A stretch of DNA of 64,000 nt from an uncultured Opitutaceae bacterium (GTDB taxonomy: Bacteria > Verrucomicrobiota > Verrucomicrobiia > Opitutales > Opitutaceae): contig OX638348.1 in assembly GCA_951813085.1 (NCBI GenBank), positions 1,249,627-1,313,626 of the forward strand, read 5' to 3'. The notes under the pieces are model-generated. The model searched no databases. It worked only from the letters and a program-made list of their open reading frames with translations, and was not told the origin of the DNA. The position numbers and the translations under genes were made by a program. Positions 1 to 9,589 of the stretch are shown piece by piece (the first letter of the stretch is position 1; every line of letters begins with the position of its first letter).

Positions 1-1577
1 GCGGTATCGCGACGCATATTGGCGACCGTGTAGCGAGGATCGTCTGGAAGTACTTCCACGTTCACCATCGTTCCCGCCTTCTTCAGCATCGCCCGGCAAT
101 CGGGAGACAAATGCCGCAATCTCAGATTCTTGCCTGCCTTGCGGTAGCGATCGGCCAAAGCGTTGATAGCTTCCAGGCCAGACATGTCGCAAACGCGGGT
201 ATGGCCAAAGTCGATAACGATGTTCTTCACGTCCGAGCGCGCTTGGAACTTGTCCGTAAACTCGCGCACGGAACCAAAGTAGAGGAGTCCTTGCAGCGAG
301 TAAATCCGCTCATCCTCCGAGTCCTTTTCGATGGTGACGAATACGTGCTTCGAGCTTTCCCAGGCGAAAACGAGCGCGGAGAGGATGATGCCGATGAAAA
401 CCGCAGTGGCTAAATCGTGGAGCACGACGGTTACGAGCGTAACGGCGACGATGACGATGATCTCCGAAAGGGGCACTTTCCCAAAGGTCTTGAGCGAGGA
501 CCATTCGAAGGTGCCTATTACGACCATGAACATCACTCCGACCAGCGCCGCGATAGGGATAATCTCGATCACGGGTCCCGCTGCCATGATGAAGATCGCC
601 AACGCGACCGCAGCGGAGATTCCCGAGAGTCGACCGCGACCGCCCGATTTGATGTTGATCAAGGACTGTCCGATCATGGCGCAGCCACCCATGCCCCCGA
701 ATAGGCCGGAGAGGAAATTGGCCCCGCCCTGGGCGACGCACTCCCGATTCCCCTGCCCACGAGTCTCAGTGATCTCGTCGATGAGCTGCAGGGTCATGAG
801 CGATTCGATGATCCCCACCATCGCGACGATGAAGGCCGTCTTTAGGATGAATCCCCATTCCGATCCCCAGGCGATGCCGGTGGGCAGGGCGGGGATAGGA
901 AACGATCCGGACAGCTTTCCATCTGGATTGCCCGGGGCTTTCGCGAGGACGTCCGAAACAGTCGCCGTATCCTTGAAGAATAGGTAGGAAAGCCCTCCCA
1001 CGGCGATAATCGCTATGAGCGAGGAGGGAACCGCCTTGGTGAGTTTCGGAAGGAATTGGATGATGACCATAGTCAACGCCACGAGTCCCACCATGATGAG
1101 CAGAGGCTGCCCTGAGAGCCATTCCCCGGTCTGTAGATTCCGGAAGGACGGGAATTGGGCCATGAGGATGACGATGGCTAGACCGTTGACGAATCCGATC
1201 ATGACCGGGTGTGGAACGAGTCGAATGAATCGTCCGAGGCGCAGGACGCCGAACAGGACTTGAATGATTCCCGCCACCATGATCACAACGAATAGGTACT
1301 GAAGTCCGAGACCTTCCCCAAGCGAGTCGCCGTGCTGTACGGCTTTGCCGGCGACCACTGCGATGGCGCCAGTCGCTCCAGAGATCATTCCCGGCCGGCC
1401 GCCGCAGGTGGCGGTGATGAAGCCCATGAATACGGCGGCCCAGAGCCCGACCAAAGGATCGACGCCAGCGGCGAAGGCGAAGGCGATTGCCTCGGGAACG
1501 AGGGCGAGGGCGACTGTGAGGCCCGATAGGACGTCGTCTTTAGGATTGCTGTCTTTGCTTCGAAAGAGATCGAACAT
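1..1577 (-). CDS. SulP family anion transporter, 3' end outside window
   Basis: Inner-membrane secondary anion transporter of the SulP/SLC26 type, which moves sulfate or bicarbonate. Reading from the ATG at 1577, the N-terminus starts MFDLFRSKDSNPKDD and runs into the first SulP helices (SGLTVALALVPEAIAFAF, then GLWAAVFMGFITATCGGRPG). About 525 codons are visible. The last visible part is a STAS domain with the DFGHTRVCDMSGLEAI type segment (near 100-190), so probably only a few tens of codons are missing. The substrate cannot be told from sequence; sulfate and bicarbonate are both plausible. It is transcribed divergently from the oxidoreductase at 1789 across a 211-bp gap. No strong Shine-Dalgarno is seen before the start. 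Confidence 0.9.
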   Translation of the reverse strand, partial: MFDLFRSKDSNPKDDVLSGLTVALALVPEAIAFAFAAGVDPLVGLWAAVFMGFITATCGGRPGMISGATGAIAVVAGKAVQHGDSLGEGLGLQYLFVVIMVAGIIQVLFGVLRLGRFIRLVPHPVMIGFVNGLAIVILMAQFPSFRNLQTGEWLSGQPLLIMVGLVALTMVIIQFLPKLTKAVPSSLIAIIAVGGLSYLFFKDTATVSDVLAKAPGNPDGKLSGSFPIPALPTGIAWGSEWGFILKTAFIVAMVGIIESLMTLQLIDEITETRGQGNRECVAQGGANFLSGLFGGMGGCAMIGQSLINIKSGGRGRLSGISAAVALAIFIMAAGPVIEIIPIAALVGVMFMVVIGTFEWSSLKTFGKVPLSEIIVIVAVTLVTVVLHDLATAVFIGIILSALVFAWESSKHVFVTIEKDSEDERIYSLQGLLYFGSVREFTDKFQARSDVKNIVIDFGHTRVCDMSGLEAINALADRYRKAGKNLRLRHLSPDCRAMLKKAGTMVNVEVLPDDPRYTVANMRRDT

Positions 1578-1788
1578 ATTGCTGGATTGCGTACCGGATT
1601 GTAAAATGAAGCCCGTGGTCCTGGTGGCATTCTCTGAGAATGTAAACTGCGAAATTCCCTCGGTCTCTCCCAGGCAACATCGACTGCGACTCGACATGGC
1701 GTCCAATTCTCGTTTTTATGCGGATATCTAGCTAGAAGGCGCCCGTATCGGGCCATAGATCGTTAACTCAAAAGCAATATATACCAGC

Positions 1789-3075
1789 ATGGACTTCACA
1801 CGACGCAAATTCGTTCAGACGGCAGCTACATCCATAGCAGCTGCGGGAACGCTCTTATCGACCACAGGAGCGACAACCGGCCCTAAAAGCAAAAAAGTAA
1901 AGGTGGCGACGATTGGCTGTGGTGGCCGTTCCAATCGCGATATCCCCAATTTCATCAAAGCCTGCGAAATGCTTGGCCTCGAAGCTGAATTTGTCGCTCT
2001 GGCCGATGCATTCGAAGACAAGGCCTTCGAGCAAGCGGACAAGTACGGAGTGAGCCGTGACCGCTGTATCGTGGGCTGGGACTCGTATCAGAAGGTTGCG
2101 GAATCAGATGCGGAGTTCGTGATGCTAATCACGCCACCGATTTTCCGTCCCCAGCATTTGGACACGCTGGTCGAGGCAGGCAAGCATGTGCTGATGCAGA
2201 AGCCTGTCGCTGTTGACGCTCCTGGATGTCGCCGCGTTATCGCTGCAGGTGAGCGGGCCAAGAAAAAAGGTCTCGCGATATTGGCAGGCACGCAGCGCCG
2301 CCATACGATCGGGTATATGGAGAATGCTGCCAAGATCGAGAATGGGGCCATCGGTGAAATTCTTGGTGGTACGGTCAGCTGGAATGGCACGGTACCTTGG
2401 ATCTGGGAACGCCAAAAGGGCTGGAGCGATGCCGACTATCTCGCTCGCAATTGGCTCAATTGGGCGGAAATGTCAGGTGACCACCTCGGGGAGCAGCACG
2501 TACACAACATCGACGTAGCGAACTGGTACCTTGGACGGACCCCTCAGTCAGCCATCGGATTCGGAGGCCGCGCCCGCCGCGAATCTGGAAATAACTACGA
2601 CTTCTTCAGTCTCGATCTCGATTACGGTGACGGCGTTCATATCCATAGCCAGTGTCGCCAAATGAGCGGTACCTATCCGCGCGTAGGCGAGTTCTTTCGC
2701 GGAACTAAGGGCGAAGTCCAAGGGGGCGGAAAGCTCAAAGGAGTCGACGTATCGATACCGGAATTCGACATCATGGACAAGGACGGTAACGTGCAGGAAT
2801 TGATCACGTGGATCAAGAGCGCTCGCATTGGTAATCCTATCAATGAAGCCCGTCAGATTGCCGAATCGACCGCAGTTGCCATCATGGGTCGCTATGCTGC
2901 CTATACTGGCAGATTCGTTCGTTTCCGGGACTTGATGGACAACCCGGAGTCCGAGTGGTACGACTTTAAGGTGTCCGTTCAGGCAGAGGATTTCGAGAAG
3001 GGATCCATCGTCCTGCCGGAAGAAAACATTGTTCCCGTTCCAGGTGACGGCGCAGAAATTCGGCGACGGACCTAG
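1789..3075 (+). CDS. Gfo/Idh/MocA family oxidoreductase, Tat-exported
   Basis: NAD(P)-dependent oxidoreductase-type protein of 428 residues, probably acting on a sugar or polyol in the periplasm. The N-terminus has a twin-arginine signal (TRRKFVQ, then an Ala-rich hydrophobic stretch to about residue 30). A Rossmann fold follows, with VATIGCGGRSNRD near 40 and the MQKPVAVDAPG segment near 136 in the place of the family EKP motif. The C-terminal half has the usual GFO_IDH_MocA alpha/beta domain (NWLNWAEMSGDHLGEQHVHN near 222). The length is normal for the verrucomicrobial Tat-type subfamily. It stands alone and is followed by a clear terminator. The substrate is unknown. Confidence 0.9.
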   Translation: MDFTRRKFVQTAATSIAAAGTLLSTTGATTGPKSKKVKVATIGCGGRSNRDIPNFIKACEMLGLEAEFVALADAFEDKAFEQADKYGVSRDRCIVGWDSYQKVAESDAEFVMLITPPIFRPQHLDTLVEAGKHVLMQKPVAVDAPGCRRVIAAGERAKKKGLAILAGTQRRHTIGYMENAAKIENGAIGEILGGTVSWNGTVPWIWERQKGWSDADYLARNWLNWAEMSGDHLGEQHVHNIDVANWYLGRTPQSAIGFGGRARRESGNNYDFFSLDLDYGDGVHIHSQCRQMSGTYPRVGEFFRGTKGEVQGGGKLKGVDVSIPEFDIMDKDGNVQELITWIKSARIGNPINEARQIAESTAVAIMGRYAAYTGRFVRFRDLMDNPESEWYDFKVSVQAEDFEKGSIVLPEENIVPVPGDGAEIRRRT

Positions 3076-3106
3076 AGGCGAAACAAAGTATTCAAATTTC
3101 AAGGGC

Positions 3107-3133
3107 GGCAGTTTACGGACTGCCACTTTTTTT
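3107..3133 (+). terminator. Intrinsic terminator after the Gfo/Idh/MocA gene
   Basis: A 6-bp GC-rich stem (GGCAGT/ACTGCC, 6-nt loop) is followed by ACTTTTTTT. It lies 32 bp after the stop codon of the oxidoreductase gene. Confidence 0.8.
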
Positions 3134-3216
3134 GCGTAGTGTTCAATATTGGGAGGCGCTCGGACAGGTCAGATCGATGACGACCGTTCGTCTCTAAAAG
3201 TGAGGAAATGAGAGAA

Positions 3217-3590
3217 TAACAGGTTTCCGTCTACTCCCCACCTAGGGATACGCCGTGACATGTCGCGGCGCTCGCATGATGACCTTTCAGGGCTAAATGA
3301 TGAGAATTATTTTGATATTGAACGACGGCTCGACCTGGAGGTGTATCCCATCAATTGGAAGCAGACGTGAGATCCGCAACCATCTAACGAGACCTATTTT
3401 CAGCTTTGCTGAAACCCATTTCCCGACGCAGGAGGAAACTAGCGAACGCAGAGAGCGATGTTAACAACGCTTCGCTTGTCCCAACCTGCAATGCAGGCAG
3501 GGAATGGGCGCCTCTGCGAGGCGATGGGTTTTCTAACAGCATGCGCGGCGCTCGCATGATGCCCTTTCAGGGCTGCATGATGAGGCAATA
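3217..3590. repeat. Intergenic hairpin-mosaic repeat, locus A
   Basis: The 600-bp gap 3076-3675 has no credible gene and is mostly repeat mosaic in minus orientation. Two copies of the core containing GCCCTGAAAGGGC, flanked by ATGATG/CATCAT words, lie at about 3259-3303 and 3545-3585. Between them are TTTCAGC/GCTGAAA (about 3398-3413), an imperfect TCCC/GGGA hairpin (3420-3436), CCTGCAATGCAGG (3485-3497) and CGCCTC/GAGGCG (3510-3523). The same modules recur near 4.7, 8.0, 15.2-15.8 and 30.1 kb. Short ORFs across it only reflect the repeat. Confidence 0.85.
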
Positions 3591-3675
3591 TAGTCACGGC
3601 GTAGCTCGAAGAGCGTAGTCGGAATCCTGTAAATTCATCGCCTGGCACCGGCGCGGAACCATTCCCCCTAATCCG

Positions 3676-4539
3676 CTAGCGGGGGCTAAGCGCTGTCCGT
3701 TCCGATAGGTCATACCGATCGCCTTCTCGAAGGAAGTAGAAAAGCGATTCCTTCGGCGGCAGTTTCTTAAGTCGCGAGCCTTCCCGTGACCAGAACGTGT
3801 CGTCGTAGATCGCCACGTATCCACTTCCCACTACAGTGAATTCATTGCCGCGGACTATTATGGCAGTACCTTCGTCGATCCCGATCCCCAGGAGCTCTGG
3901 ATATTGGGAACGGATAGAGAACATGTCGAAATGCCGATTGCGGGCGAGATGGTGCTGATCGATCGCCACATTCTTTACGAACCCGAATCCTTTTTCATGA
4001 TCGCCCGTCATGATCTGATTGTTGCGCGTATCGCCTCTAGCAAGGTAGGATCCTTGGATCGTGGCGCCGGCGGAACTGCCGCCGATAACGCCCCCTCGGT
4101 CTAGGAGCGCCCAAAAGGCCTGCTCGGTTTTCGTGCCGGCATACGCGTCTACAAGGCGCCATTGCCGACCCCCTCCAAACCAAACGGCTTTCGCCTCCTG
4201 TATGGGCGCGATAAAGGCATCTGAATCCGCGATTTTCCGATCCGTCGTGTGGATTACGGTGACGTTCGTTGCGCCGTGATCGGTAAACCGTTTGGCGTAC
4301 TGCGCGAACTGGGCTTCAGGCACGTCTCCGGAAGCTGTGGGAATGAACACGATAGACTGATCAGCGCCCCCGATAAGCTCGAGGAAATCATCGACCAAAT
4401 TCGGCATGGCGCCTCCTCCTACAATCATGAGGGTACCGTTCTCTGGCCCAGTCGTCCGCTTGGATGATGCGGACTGGGCTGATAGAAAAGAAAACGATAG
4501 GGAAATAGCAAATGAGATATAGAAAGCGCGATAGGGCAT
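3676..4539 (-). CDS. Cyanophycinase-like peptidase S51, exported
   Basis: Predicted serine exopeptidase of 287 residues in the S51/cyanophycinase family, which hydrolyse beta-Asp-Arg dipeptides or related isoaspartyl bonds. A Sec signal peptide is visible (residues 1-21, hydrophobic and Ser/Phe-rich, ending near SAQS). The fold markers are MIVGGGAMP near 38, VWFGGGRQWRLVDAYAGT near 119 and the nucleophile elbow GGSSAGAT, with the likely catalytic Ser at 156. The length fits secreted cyanophycinases. No cyanophycin synthetase is in the window, so the natural substrate may be scavenged or may be another isopeptide. The stop codon overlaps a CCCCC/GGGGG hairpin at about 3664-3687. The flanking gaps hold hairpin mosaics. 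Confidence 0.85.
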   Translation of the reverse strand: MPYRAFYISFAISLSFSFLSAQSASSKRTTGPENGTLMIVGGGAMPNLVDDFLELIGGADQSIVFIPTASGDVPEAQFAQYAKRFTDHGATNVTVIHTTDRKIADSDAFIAPIQEAKAVWFGGGRQWRLVDAYAGTKTEQAFWALLDRGGVIGGSSAGATIQGSYLARGDTRNNQIMTGDHEKGFGFVKNVAIDQHHLARNRHFDMFSIRSQYPELLGIGIDEGTAIIVRGNEFTVVGSGYVAIYDDTFWSREGSRLKKLPPKESLFYFLREGDRYDLSERTALSPR

Positions 4540-4659
4540 TAAGGGAATGAGACAGATAATTGGGAATAAAGCGATGCGATGAAATCATATGGCTCCGATC
4601 AATCTCCTTTCGACTTCTACTTGAATGGCTATGCCAATTGGAGATTTCATATAACAGGA

Positions 4660-4990
4660 TACGGCCAGCGTGCTGGCCTACATGATCCCGCGAAGCGGGA
4701 ACTTGATGTAGCGGTCGATCTCACCTCACCTCCCTTTGCGCGGGACACCCTGCAGGCCGAACGATCCCACTCATATCTTGTCTCATCATTTAGCCCTGAA
4801 AGGGCATCATGCGAGCGCAGCGACATGTCACGGCGTATCCCCAAAGATGGGGAGTAGACGGAATCCTGTTAGTTACCCATTGATCTGCCATTGCGATTAG
4901 AATTCCGTCACCGCCTCGACGGATCGAGGCTAGGATCCCTCTCCCGAGAATCGGGATCGGGAGATAGGTTTCATCGGTGCCGAAGGCAGG
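4660..4990. repeat. Intergenic hairpin-mosaic repeat, locus B
   Basis: The gap 4540-5068 holds a mosaic of small hairpins and no credible gene. In order: GGCCAGC/GCTGGCC near 4662; TCCCGC/GCGGGA at about 4686-4700, framed by CTACAT/ATGTAG; the GCCCTGAAAGGGC core in 4787-4827; TCCCC/GGGGA near 4839-4853; CCTCGA/TCGAGG at 4914-4929; and TCTCCCGA/TCGGGAGA at 4940-4964. The order matches locus 7936-8121, but several stems have different sequences. Confidence 0.85.
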
Positions 4991-5068
4991 CACTGAATAA
5001 CGTCGCGATTGGAGGACTGGGTCCTTGACAAGGGCGATCCCACACGTGTTTGCTCAAGCGGTTTTCAT

Positions 5069-6079
5069 ATGAATCGTTTGGCTACCTCTTACTTTGGACT
5101 CGGGTTGGTCGTGGGGGTACTGCTCGCGGCGGGTGTCTTTTCATTTCTGTCACGCGATTCCGAAGGGGGTGATTCGAGCAAGACGTTGAAGCTTTCCCAC
5201 ACCTTGGACCAGTCGCATCCGGTCCACGTAGCCATGGAGTTCATGCAAACGCGTCTCGCCGAAAAATCGGGTGGCTTGCTGACCATCGATATTTTTCCCA
5301 ATGGCCAGCTAGGCACGGAGACGGAAACGATCGAGCAAGTTCAGAGAGGCGTGTTGGCGATGGTGAAGACTTCGGTGGCTCCGATGGAGGCGTTTATTCC
5401 CGAGATGGGCGTATTCGGTCTTCCGTACCTTTTTCGCGATGAGACGCACTATTGGAACGTGCTCAATGGAGACATCGGAAAACAGCTGCTCGGCTTGGGG
5501 GCAGCTTCGGGATTGCGTGGGCTCATCTACTACGATTCCGGTAGTCGTAGCTTCTATACGATCGACAAGCCTATATTGACGCCGGACGATTTGGATGCGC
5601 ACAAGATTCGAGTGATGCGGAGCAAGATGTCCATGGATATGATCTCGCAGCTTGGCGGCGCTCCGACTCCGATTCCCTTTGGCGAGCTGTATACCGCGTT
5701 GCAGCAAGGCATGGTAGATGGGGCGGAGAACAATGCTCCCAGCCTCGAGACGAGCCGTCATTACGAAGTTGCCAAGCACTACTCCCTGGACGAGCACACG
5801 CGTATTCCCGATATCGTGCTCTTCAGCCAGTCGATCTGGAATACACTCACTGCTCAGGAGCAGAGATGGGTTCAGGAAGCGGCAGACGAGTCAGTCGTCT
5901 TTCAGCGTTCCCTATGGAAAGAGGAAACTCAAAAATCTATCGAGCGCCTTAAGGCAAATGGGGTAACCGTTTACCATCCCGATAAGCGGCCTTTTCGAGA
6001 CAAGGTTGCTCCAATGTATGAGCGATTCAAGGACACAGCAATCGGTGAGCTCGTTGAACGCATAAAGGAGACGCCCTAG
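5069..6079 (+). CDS. dctP: TRAP transporter substrate-binding protein (DctP family)
   Basis: Periplasmic solute receptor of a tripartite ATP-independent transporter, 336 residues. I chose the ATG at 5069 because the N-terminal hydrophobic segment (SYFGLGLVVGVLLAAGVFSF) follows directly; it may be a membrane anchor rather than a cleaved signal. Family features include the SHTLDQSHPVHVAMEFM start of the mature domain, IDIFPNGQLGTETE, and the conserved RVMRSKMSMDMI and GELYTALQQGMVDGAENN segments (the Arg and Asn that usually bind a carboxylate). The TAG stop overlaps the GTG start of dctQ by one base, so this is an operon. The ligand is probably an organic acid, but this is not shown. Confidence 0.93.
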   Translation: MNRLATSYFGLGLVVGVLLAAGVFSFLSRDSEGGDSSKTLKLSHTLDQSHPVHVAMEFMQTRLAEKSGGLLTIDIFPNGQLGTETETIEQVQRGVLAMVKTSVAPMEAFIPEMGVFGLPYLFRDETHYWNVLNGDIGKQLLGLGAASGLRGLIYYDSGSRSFYTIDKPILTPDDLDAHKIRVMRSKMSMDMISQLGGAPTPIPFGELYTALQQGMVDGAENNAPSLETSRHYEVAKHYSLDEHTRIPDIVLFSQSIWNTLTAQEQRWVQEAADESVVFQRSLWKEETQKSIERLKANGVTVYHPDKRPFRDKVAPMYERFKDTAIGELVERIKETP

Positions 6080-6603
6080 TGTCACGCGAATCGACTCCTA
6101 TTGGCCCGTGGATACGGTTCGTGGTGAAACCGTTGGAGATCGCCTTGATATTTGGAATGGCGGTATTGGTGATCGATGTGCTGTGGGGAGTCTTTTCGCG
6201 CTACGCCTTGGGCGAGCAAACGCGTTGGACGGAGGAGCTTGCGGTCTATCTTCTGGTTTGGATCTCCCTTTTGGGAGGCGCCTTGATGTTCCGGGAGAAT
6301 GGTCATCTTGGGGTCGATTACTTCGTCGGAAAGCTGGAGCCATCCGCTCGTCGGCTTTCCGCGGTAATCGTTGAAGGGATCGTCATACTCTTTGCCGCTT
6401 TCGCTCTGGTGTTTGGCGGGTTGAATCTCGTGGGGAAGACATTGGAATCCGGCCAGGTATTGCCGACGCTAGGATTGGAGATGGGCTATGTGTACATGGT
6501 AGTACCGATTAGCGGGATCCTGTTTTGCCTCTTCGCCCTGGAGCACATGGTGGGTTACGTGAAAGATGCGAATTCCGATGCAGGAAAGGAGGAGGGCGTT
6601 TAG
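6079..6603 (+). CDS. dctQ: TRAP transporter small permease (DctQ family)
   Basis: Four-helix membrane subunit of 174 residues. It starts at GTG 6079, coupled to dctP. The characteristic RYALGEQTRWTEELAVYLLV segment (near 38-57) and LMFRENGHLGVDYF, followed by two more hydrophobic stretches, identify DctQ. It pairs with DctM, encoded 2 bp downstream, to form the membrane part of the Na+-driven importer. Confidence 0.92.
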   Translation: MSRESTPIGPWIRFVVKPLEIALIFGMAVLVIDVLWGVFSRYALGEQTRWTEELAVYLLVWISLLGGALMFRENGHLGVDYFVGKLEPSARRLSAVIVEGIVILFAAFALVFGGLNLVGKTLESGQVLPTLGLEMGYVYMVVPISGILFCLFALEHMVGYVKDANSDAGKEEGV

Positions 6604-6605
6604 AT

Positions 6606-7901
6606 ATGGATGCGGAAGCCCTCATTTTACTGGTAAGTTTCGTCGCTCTGCTGTTGCTGAATGTACCCATCGCCGTCTGCATTGGAGGAGCGACTTTGCT
6701 CGCAATCTATGCCATTGGCGATGTGCCGACTGGATATGTGATGGCCCAGCGAATGTCTACCGGTATTGCCAGCTTTCCGCTTCTAGCGATTCCGTTTTTC
6801 GTTCTGTCAGGCGTGCTCATGGGCGAGGGAGGAATGGCTCGTCGATTGATCGATTTCGCCAATGCGCTCGTAGGGCGCTACCGAGAGGGTCTTTGCTACG
6901 TGAATACGATTACGTGCATGATGTTTGGAGCGGTTTCCGGCTCGGCATCGGCGGCGGTGTCATCGATCGGTGGATTCATGATTCCCGAAATGACGCGCAA
7001 GGGCTATGGGCGCGAATTCAGTGTGGCCTTGACTACGACGTCGGCGACCACGGGTTTGCTCATCCCGCCGAGCAATATCATGATCGTCTATGCGGTGGTC
7101 GCGAGCAATGTATCCGTCGCTGCCTTATTCATGGGCGGTGTCGTGCCAGGTTTGCTCATTGGTAGCTTGATTATGTTCGCTGCCTGGCTATCGAATCCGG
7201 CGCGATCGAAAATGGAAGAGGGCGAGTCGACCGAACGTCCGCGCGTGGGTATGGCTTTCCTAGGAGCCCTTCCGAGCATGCTTCTAATCGTCATCGTGCT
7301 CGGAGGTATTCTAGGAGGCGTGTTCTCGGCAACGGAGGCGGCGGCGGTGGCAGTGGCCTACGCCTTGCTGCTAGGGTTGGTCTTCTATCGAGAGATTAAG
7401 GTCACGGATCTTTCGCGTATATTGCTCAAGAGCGTTAAGACGACATCAATGGTGATGTTCCTCATCGGCGCCAGTCAGGCAATGAGCTGGGCTTTGTCGT
7501 TCGAGCAGGTGCCGCAAGCAGTGAGCGCTGCTTTGCTAAATATTTCGGAGAACCCCTTGGTGACTCTTCTTATCATCAATGCCCTCCTCCTTATGGTAGG
7601 GACGTTTATGGATATGACGCCTGCGGTGCTGATTTTCACTCCGATCTTTCTCCCCGTGGTCATGAGCTCGGGAATGGATCCGGTTCATTTTGGAGTATTG
7701 ATGATCGCCAACTTGTGTATTGGACTCTGTACGCCGCCGGTGGGAACGTGCCTATTCATAGGTTGCGGGGTTGGTGGAACGACACTGGCGAAAGTGATCC
7801 GTCCCTTGATCCCGATCTTTATCGCCATGTTCATTGGATTGATGCTGATAACCTATTGGCCCGCCCTGAGCTTGTGGCTCCCCAGAGCGCTGGGACTGTA
7901 G
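6606..7901 (+). CDS. dctM: TRAP transporter large permease (DctM family)
   Basis: Large Na+/solute-translocating subunit of 431 residues with about 11-12 membrane segments. The ATG at 6606 lies 2 bp after the dctQ stop; a longer frame reaches into dctQ but adds non-family sequence. Typical motifs are GGMARRLIDFANALVGRYREG, MMFGAVSGSASAAVSSIGG and TTTSATTGLLIPPSNIMIVY near 145-165, with a repeat-like second half (TPAVLIFTPIFLPV, NLCIGLCTPPVGTCLF). It completes the dctPQM operon. Repeat DNA follows, and no neighbouring catabolic gene tells the substrate. Confidence 0.94.
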   Translation: MDAEALILLVSFVALLLLNVPIAVCIGGATLLAIYAIGDVPTGYVMAQRMSTGIASFPLLAIPFFVLSGVLMGEGGMARRLIDFANALVGRYREGLCYVNTITCMMFGAVSGSASAAVSSIGGFMIPEMTRKGYGREFSVALTTTSATTGLLIPPSNIMIVYAVVASNVSVAALFMGGVVPGLLIGSLIMFAAWLSNPARSKMEEGESTERPRVGMAFLGALPSMLLIVIVLGGILGGVFSATEAAAVAVAYALLLGLVFYREIKVTDLSRILLKSVKTTSMVMFLIGASQAMSWALSFEQVPQAVSAALLNISENPLVTLLIINALLLMVGTFMDMTPAVLIFTPIFLPVVMSSGMDPVHFGVLMIANLCIGLCTPPVGTCLFIGCGVGGTTLAKVIRPLIPIFIAMFIGLMLITYWPALSLWLPRALGL

Positions 7902-7935
7902 CCGCTCAGTAGATCCACAGCTAACTAGGTTTTTC

Positions 7936-8400
7936 ATCATGTAGCCCTGCGAGGGCATCATGCAAGCGCAGCGTCTTGTCACGACGTATCCCCAGAGGTG
8001 GGGACTAGACGGAATCCTGTTAGAGCTAATCCGTCACTGCCCTCCCGCTAAGCGGGGTCTGGGCTAGGATCCCCATCCCACACGGTGTGGGATGGGGAAA
8101 TAAGGATTCAGCGGAGCTGAACGTAAGGTCGGAAGATATAGCTTGTTCTTCTTGTTGAACTTGCACCCGGCATTGCGGTGATGTTTAACAACGCTATCCG
8201 TCTACGTTCTGCGAGCTACGCCGTGACGAGTCGCTTGTCCCTACCTGCATTGCAGGTCGGGAATGGACGCCTCTTCGTGGCGATGGGTTTTGAATTGGAG
8301 GGGGTCTACCGTCTGCGAGATCTGACCTTTTTTCAGCTTTGCTGAAACCTTATTTCCCGTCGTAGGCGGGATCCTAGCGAACGCAGAGAGCGATGACAAT
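7936..8400. repeat. Intergenic hairpin-mosaic repeat, locus C
   Basis: The 524-bp gap 7902-8425 is almost wholly hairpin mosaic. It begins with the GCCCTGCGAGGGC core (7943-7957, loop variant) and TCCCC/GGGGA (about 7989-8003). Next come CCCGC/GCGGG (8044-8056), a 13-bp near-perfect stem at 8071-8097, and TTCAGC/GCTGAA at 8107-8121. It ends with CCTGCATTGCAGG near 8243-8255, CGCC/GGCG near 8268-8282, TTTCAGC/GCTGAAA near 8332-8347 and TCCCG/CGGGA near 8354-8371. The linkers between hairpins match those of loci B, D and E. The flanking genes converge on it. Confidence 0.85.
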
Positions 8401-8425
8401 AACGCTTCCGTCGCCACTCTCTGCG

Positions 8426-9442
8426 CTATTGGATCGCGATTTTAGCGATAGCGAGGCCCATTTCACCGGCGACGGAATAGAGGAGGTAGGATTGTCCATC
8501 AATGTCGTGGAAGATGCCGGGATCTCTCAATTGCTGTACCTTAATGCCGCCTCCTTTTTTAGAGGGTTGGATTGGATAGGCGATTCCTTCGTATTCAGTT
8601 TCTGGTCGCAAGACTTCGAACGGTTTGGAAGCGGTCCAGGACTTCCAATTGCCATCGAGCTTTACGGTGACTACGAGTATGCGTTCAGGGGCATCCGCTT
8701 TTCGAGAATAGAACAAGAACAAAGTCTCGTCGCTGACCCAGACGGCGGAGTGGCGTATCCGGACATCGTCGCGTTTTCCGTATGCGTCATCGATGGTTAT
8801 ATGCGGAATGAGCGGCGAATCATTGATCACCCAACCGTGGTCATGATGCTCCGATCGATTCAAGTATCCGTGCGCATCGATGGCGTAGTAGGCGCCTCCA
8901 TGCTCAAAGACTCGGAAGTAGGCGGATCCGAGTATGGTTTCGGATGCGCGGAAATTCAGTCCATCCTTGGAAATGGCTAGGGCTGTTTTCTGGTTTTCAT
9001 CTTTGCGGGACCCGTGTACGTACATTCGAATTTCCTCCGAAGCATCGTCCACATGCACATCCGGGGAAGCAATATGGCCAATGAATGCTGGCGAGTTTTC
9101 CAGGGATAGCGTGCCTGGCTTGTGAATCGTCCAAGGCCCTTGGATACGATTGGCGTAAGCGAGCCGAATATATTTGCCGTCGTGATGAGCGAAATACAGG
9201 TAGTATTTTCCAAGTGGATTCGAGACCCAATCCGGTACGCGAATCACGGAAGGCCCGTTGATTTTAGTCCCCAACGTTTCCGATGAAGCGTAGGATGCGA
9301 TTGGATTGCCGGGGAGACGCTGCACCGTGAGTTTGAATTCCCCAAGGGAAATGCTCTTTGGGGCAAAGGGATCGGCCTCTAGCGCTGCCATACTTGCCAG
9401 GGAGAAAGCTAGAACGAGCGGTTGGAAAATGCGGCAAATCAC
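8426..9442 (-). CDS. Secreted five-bladed beta-propeller protein, GH43/GH32-like
   Basis: Exported protein of 338 residues with a Sec signal peptide (residues 1-22, ending SMAALEA). The body looks like a five-bladed propeller of the glycosidase type: KYYLYFAHHDGKYIRLAYA, GPWTIHKPGTLSL, HIASPDVHVDDASEEIRMYV, RHSAVWVSDETLFLFYSRK and QLRDPGIFHDIDGQSYLLYS. The DPGIF segment resembles GH43 catalytic-Asp neighbourhoods. I cannot assign catalytic residues with certainty, so it may be a glycoside hydrolase or a non-catalytic relative. It stands alone between repeat locus C and the lactonase gene transcribed away from it. Confidence 0.65.
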   Translation of the reverse strand: MICRIFQPLVLAFSLASMAALEADPFAPKSISLGEFKLTVQRLPGNPIASYASSETLGTKINGPSVIRVPDWVSNPLGKYYLYFAHHDGKYIRLAYANRIQGPWTIHKPGTLSLENSPAFIGHIASPDVHVDDASEEIRMYVHGSRKDENQKTALAISKDGLNFRASETILGSAYFRVFEHGGAYYAIDAHGYLNRSEHHDHGWVINDSPLIPHITIDDAYGKRDDVRIRHSAVWVSDETLFLFYSRKADAPERILVVTVKLDGNWKSWTASKPFEVLRPETEYEGIAYPIQPSKKGGGIKVQQLRDPGIFHDIDGQSYLLYSVAGEMGLAIAKIAIQ

Positions 9443-9589
9443 CTATTGAGGCTACAGCAAGCAGGCAAATTGAGTCTATCTTAAAAGAAGAGAGTCGATT
9501 TGTAACGGTTGAATCCGTTCGATGAATGTCTTGGAATTCTCCCAGTCATTTCTTGCAATTTAAATGCGAACGGATTGGGTTTGCGGCCT

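Noticed and set aside
331..987. Long plus-strand open frame over the SulP gene
   Set aside because: Shadow of the real minus-strand gene, which reads through SulP helices and the STAS domain.
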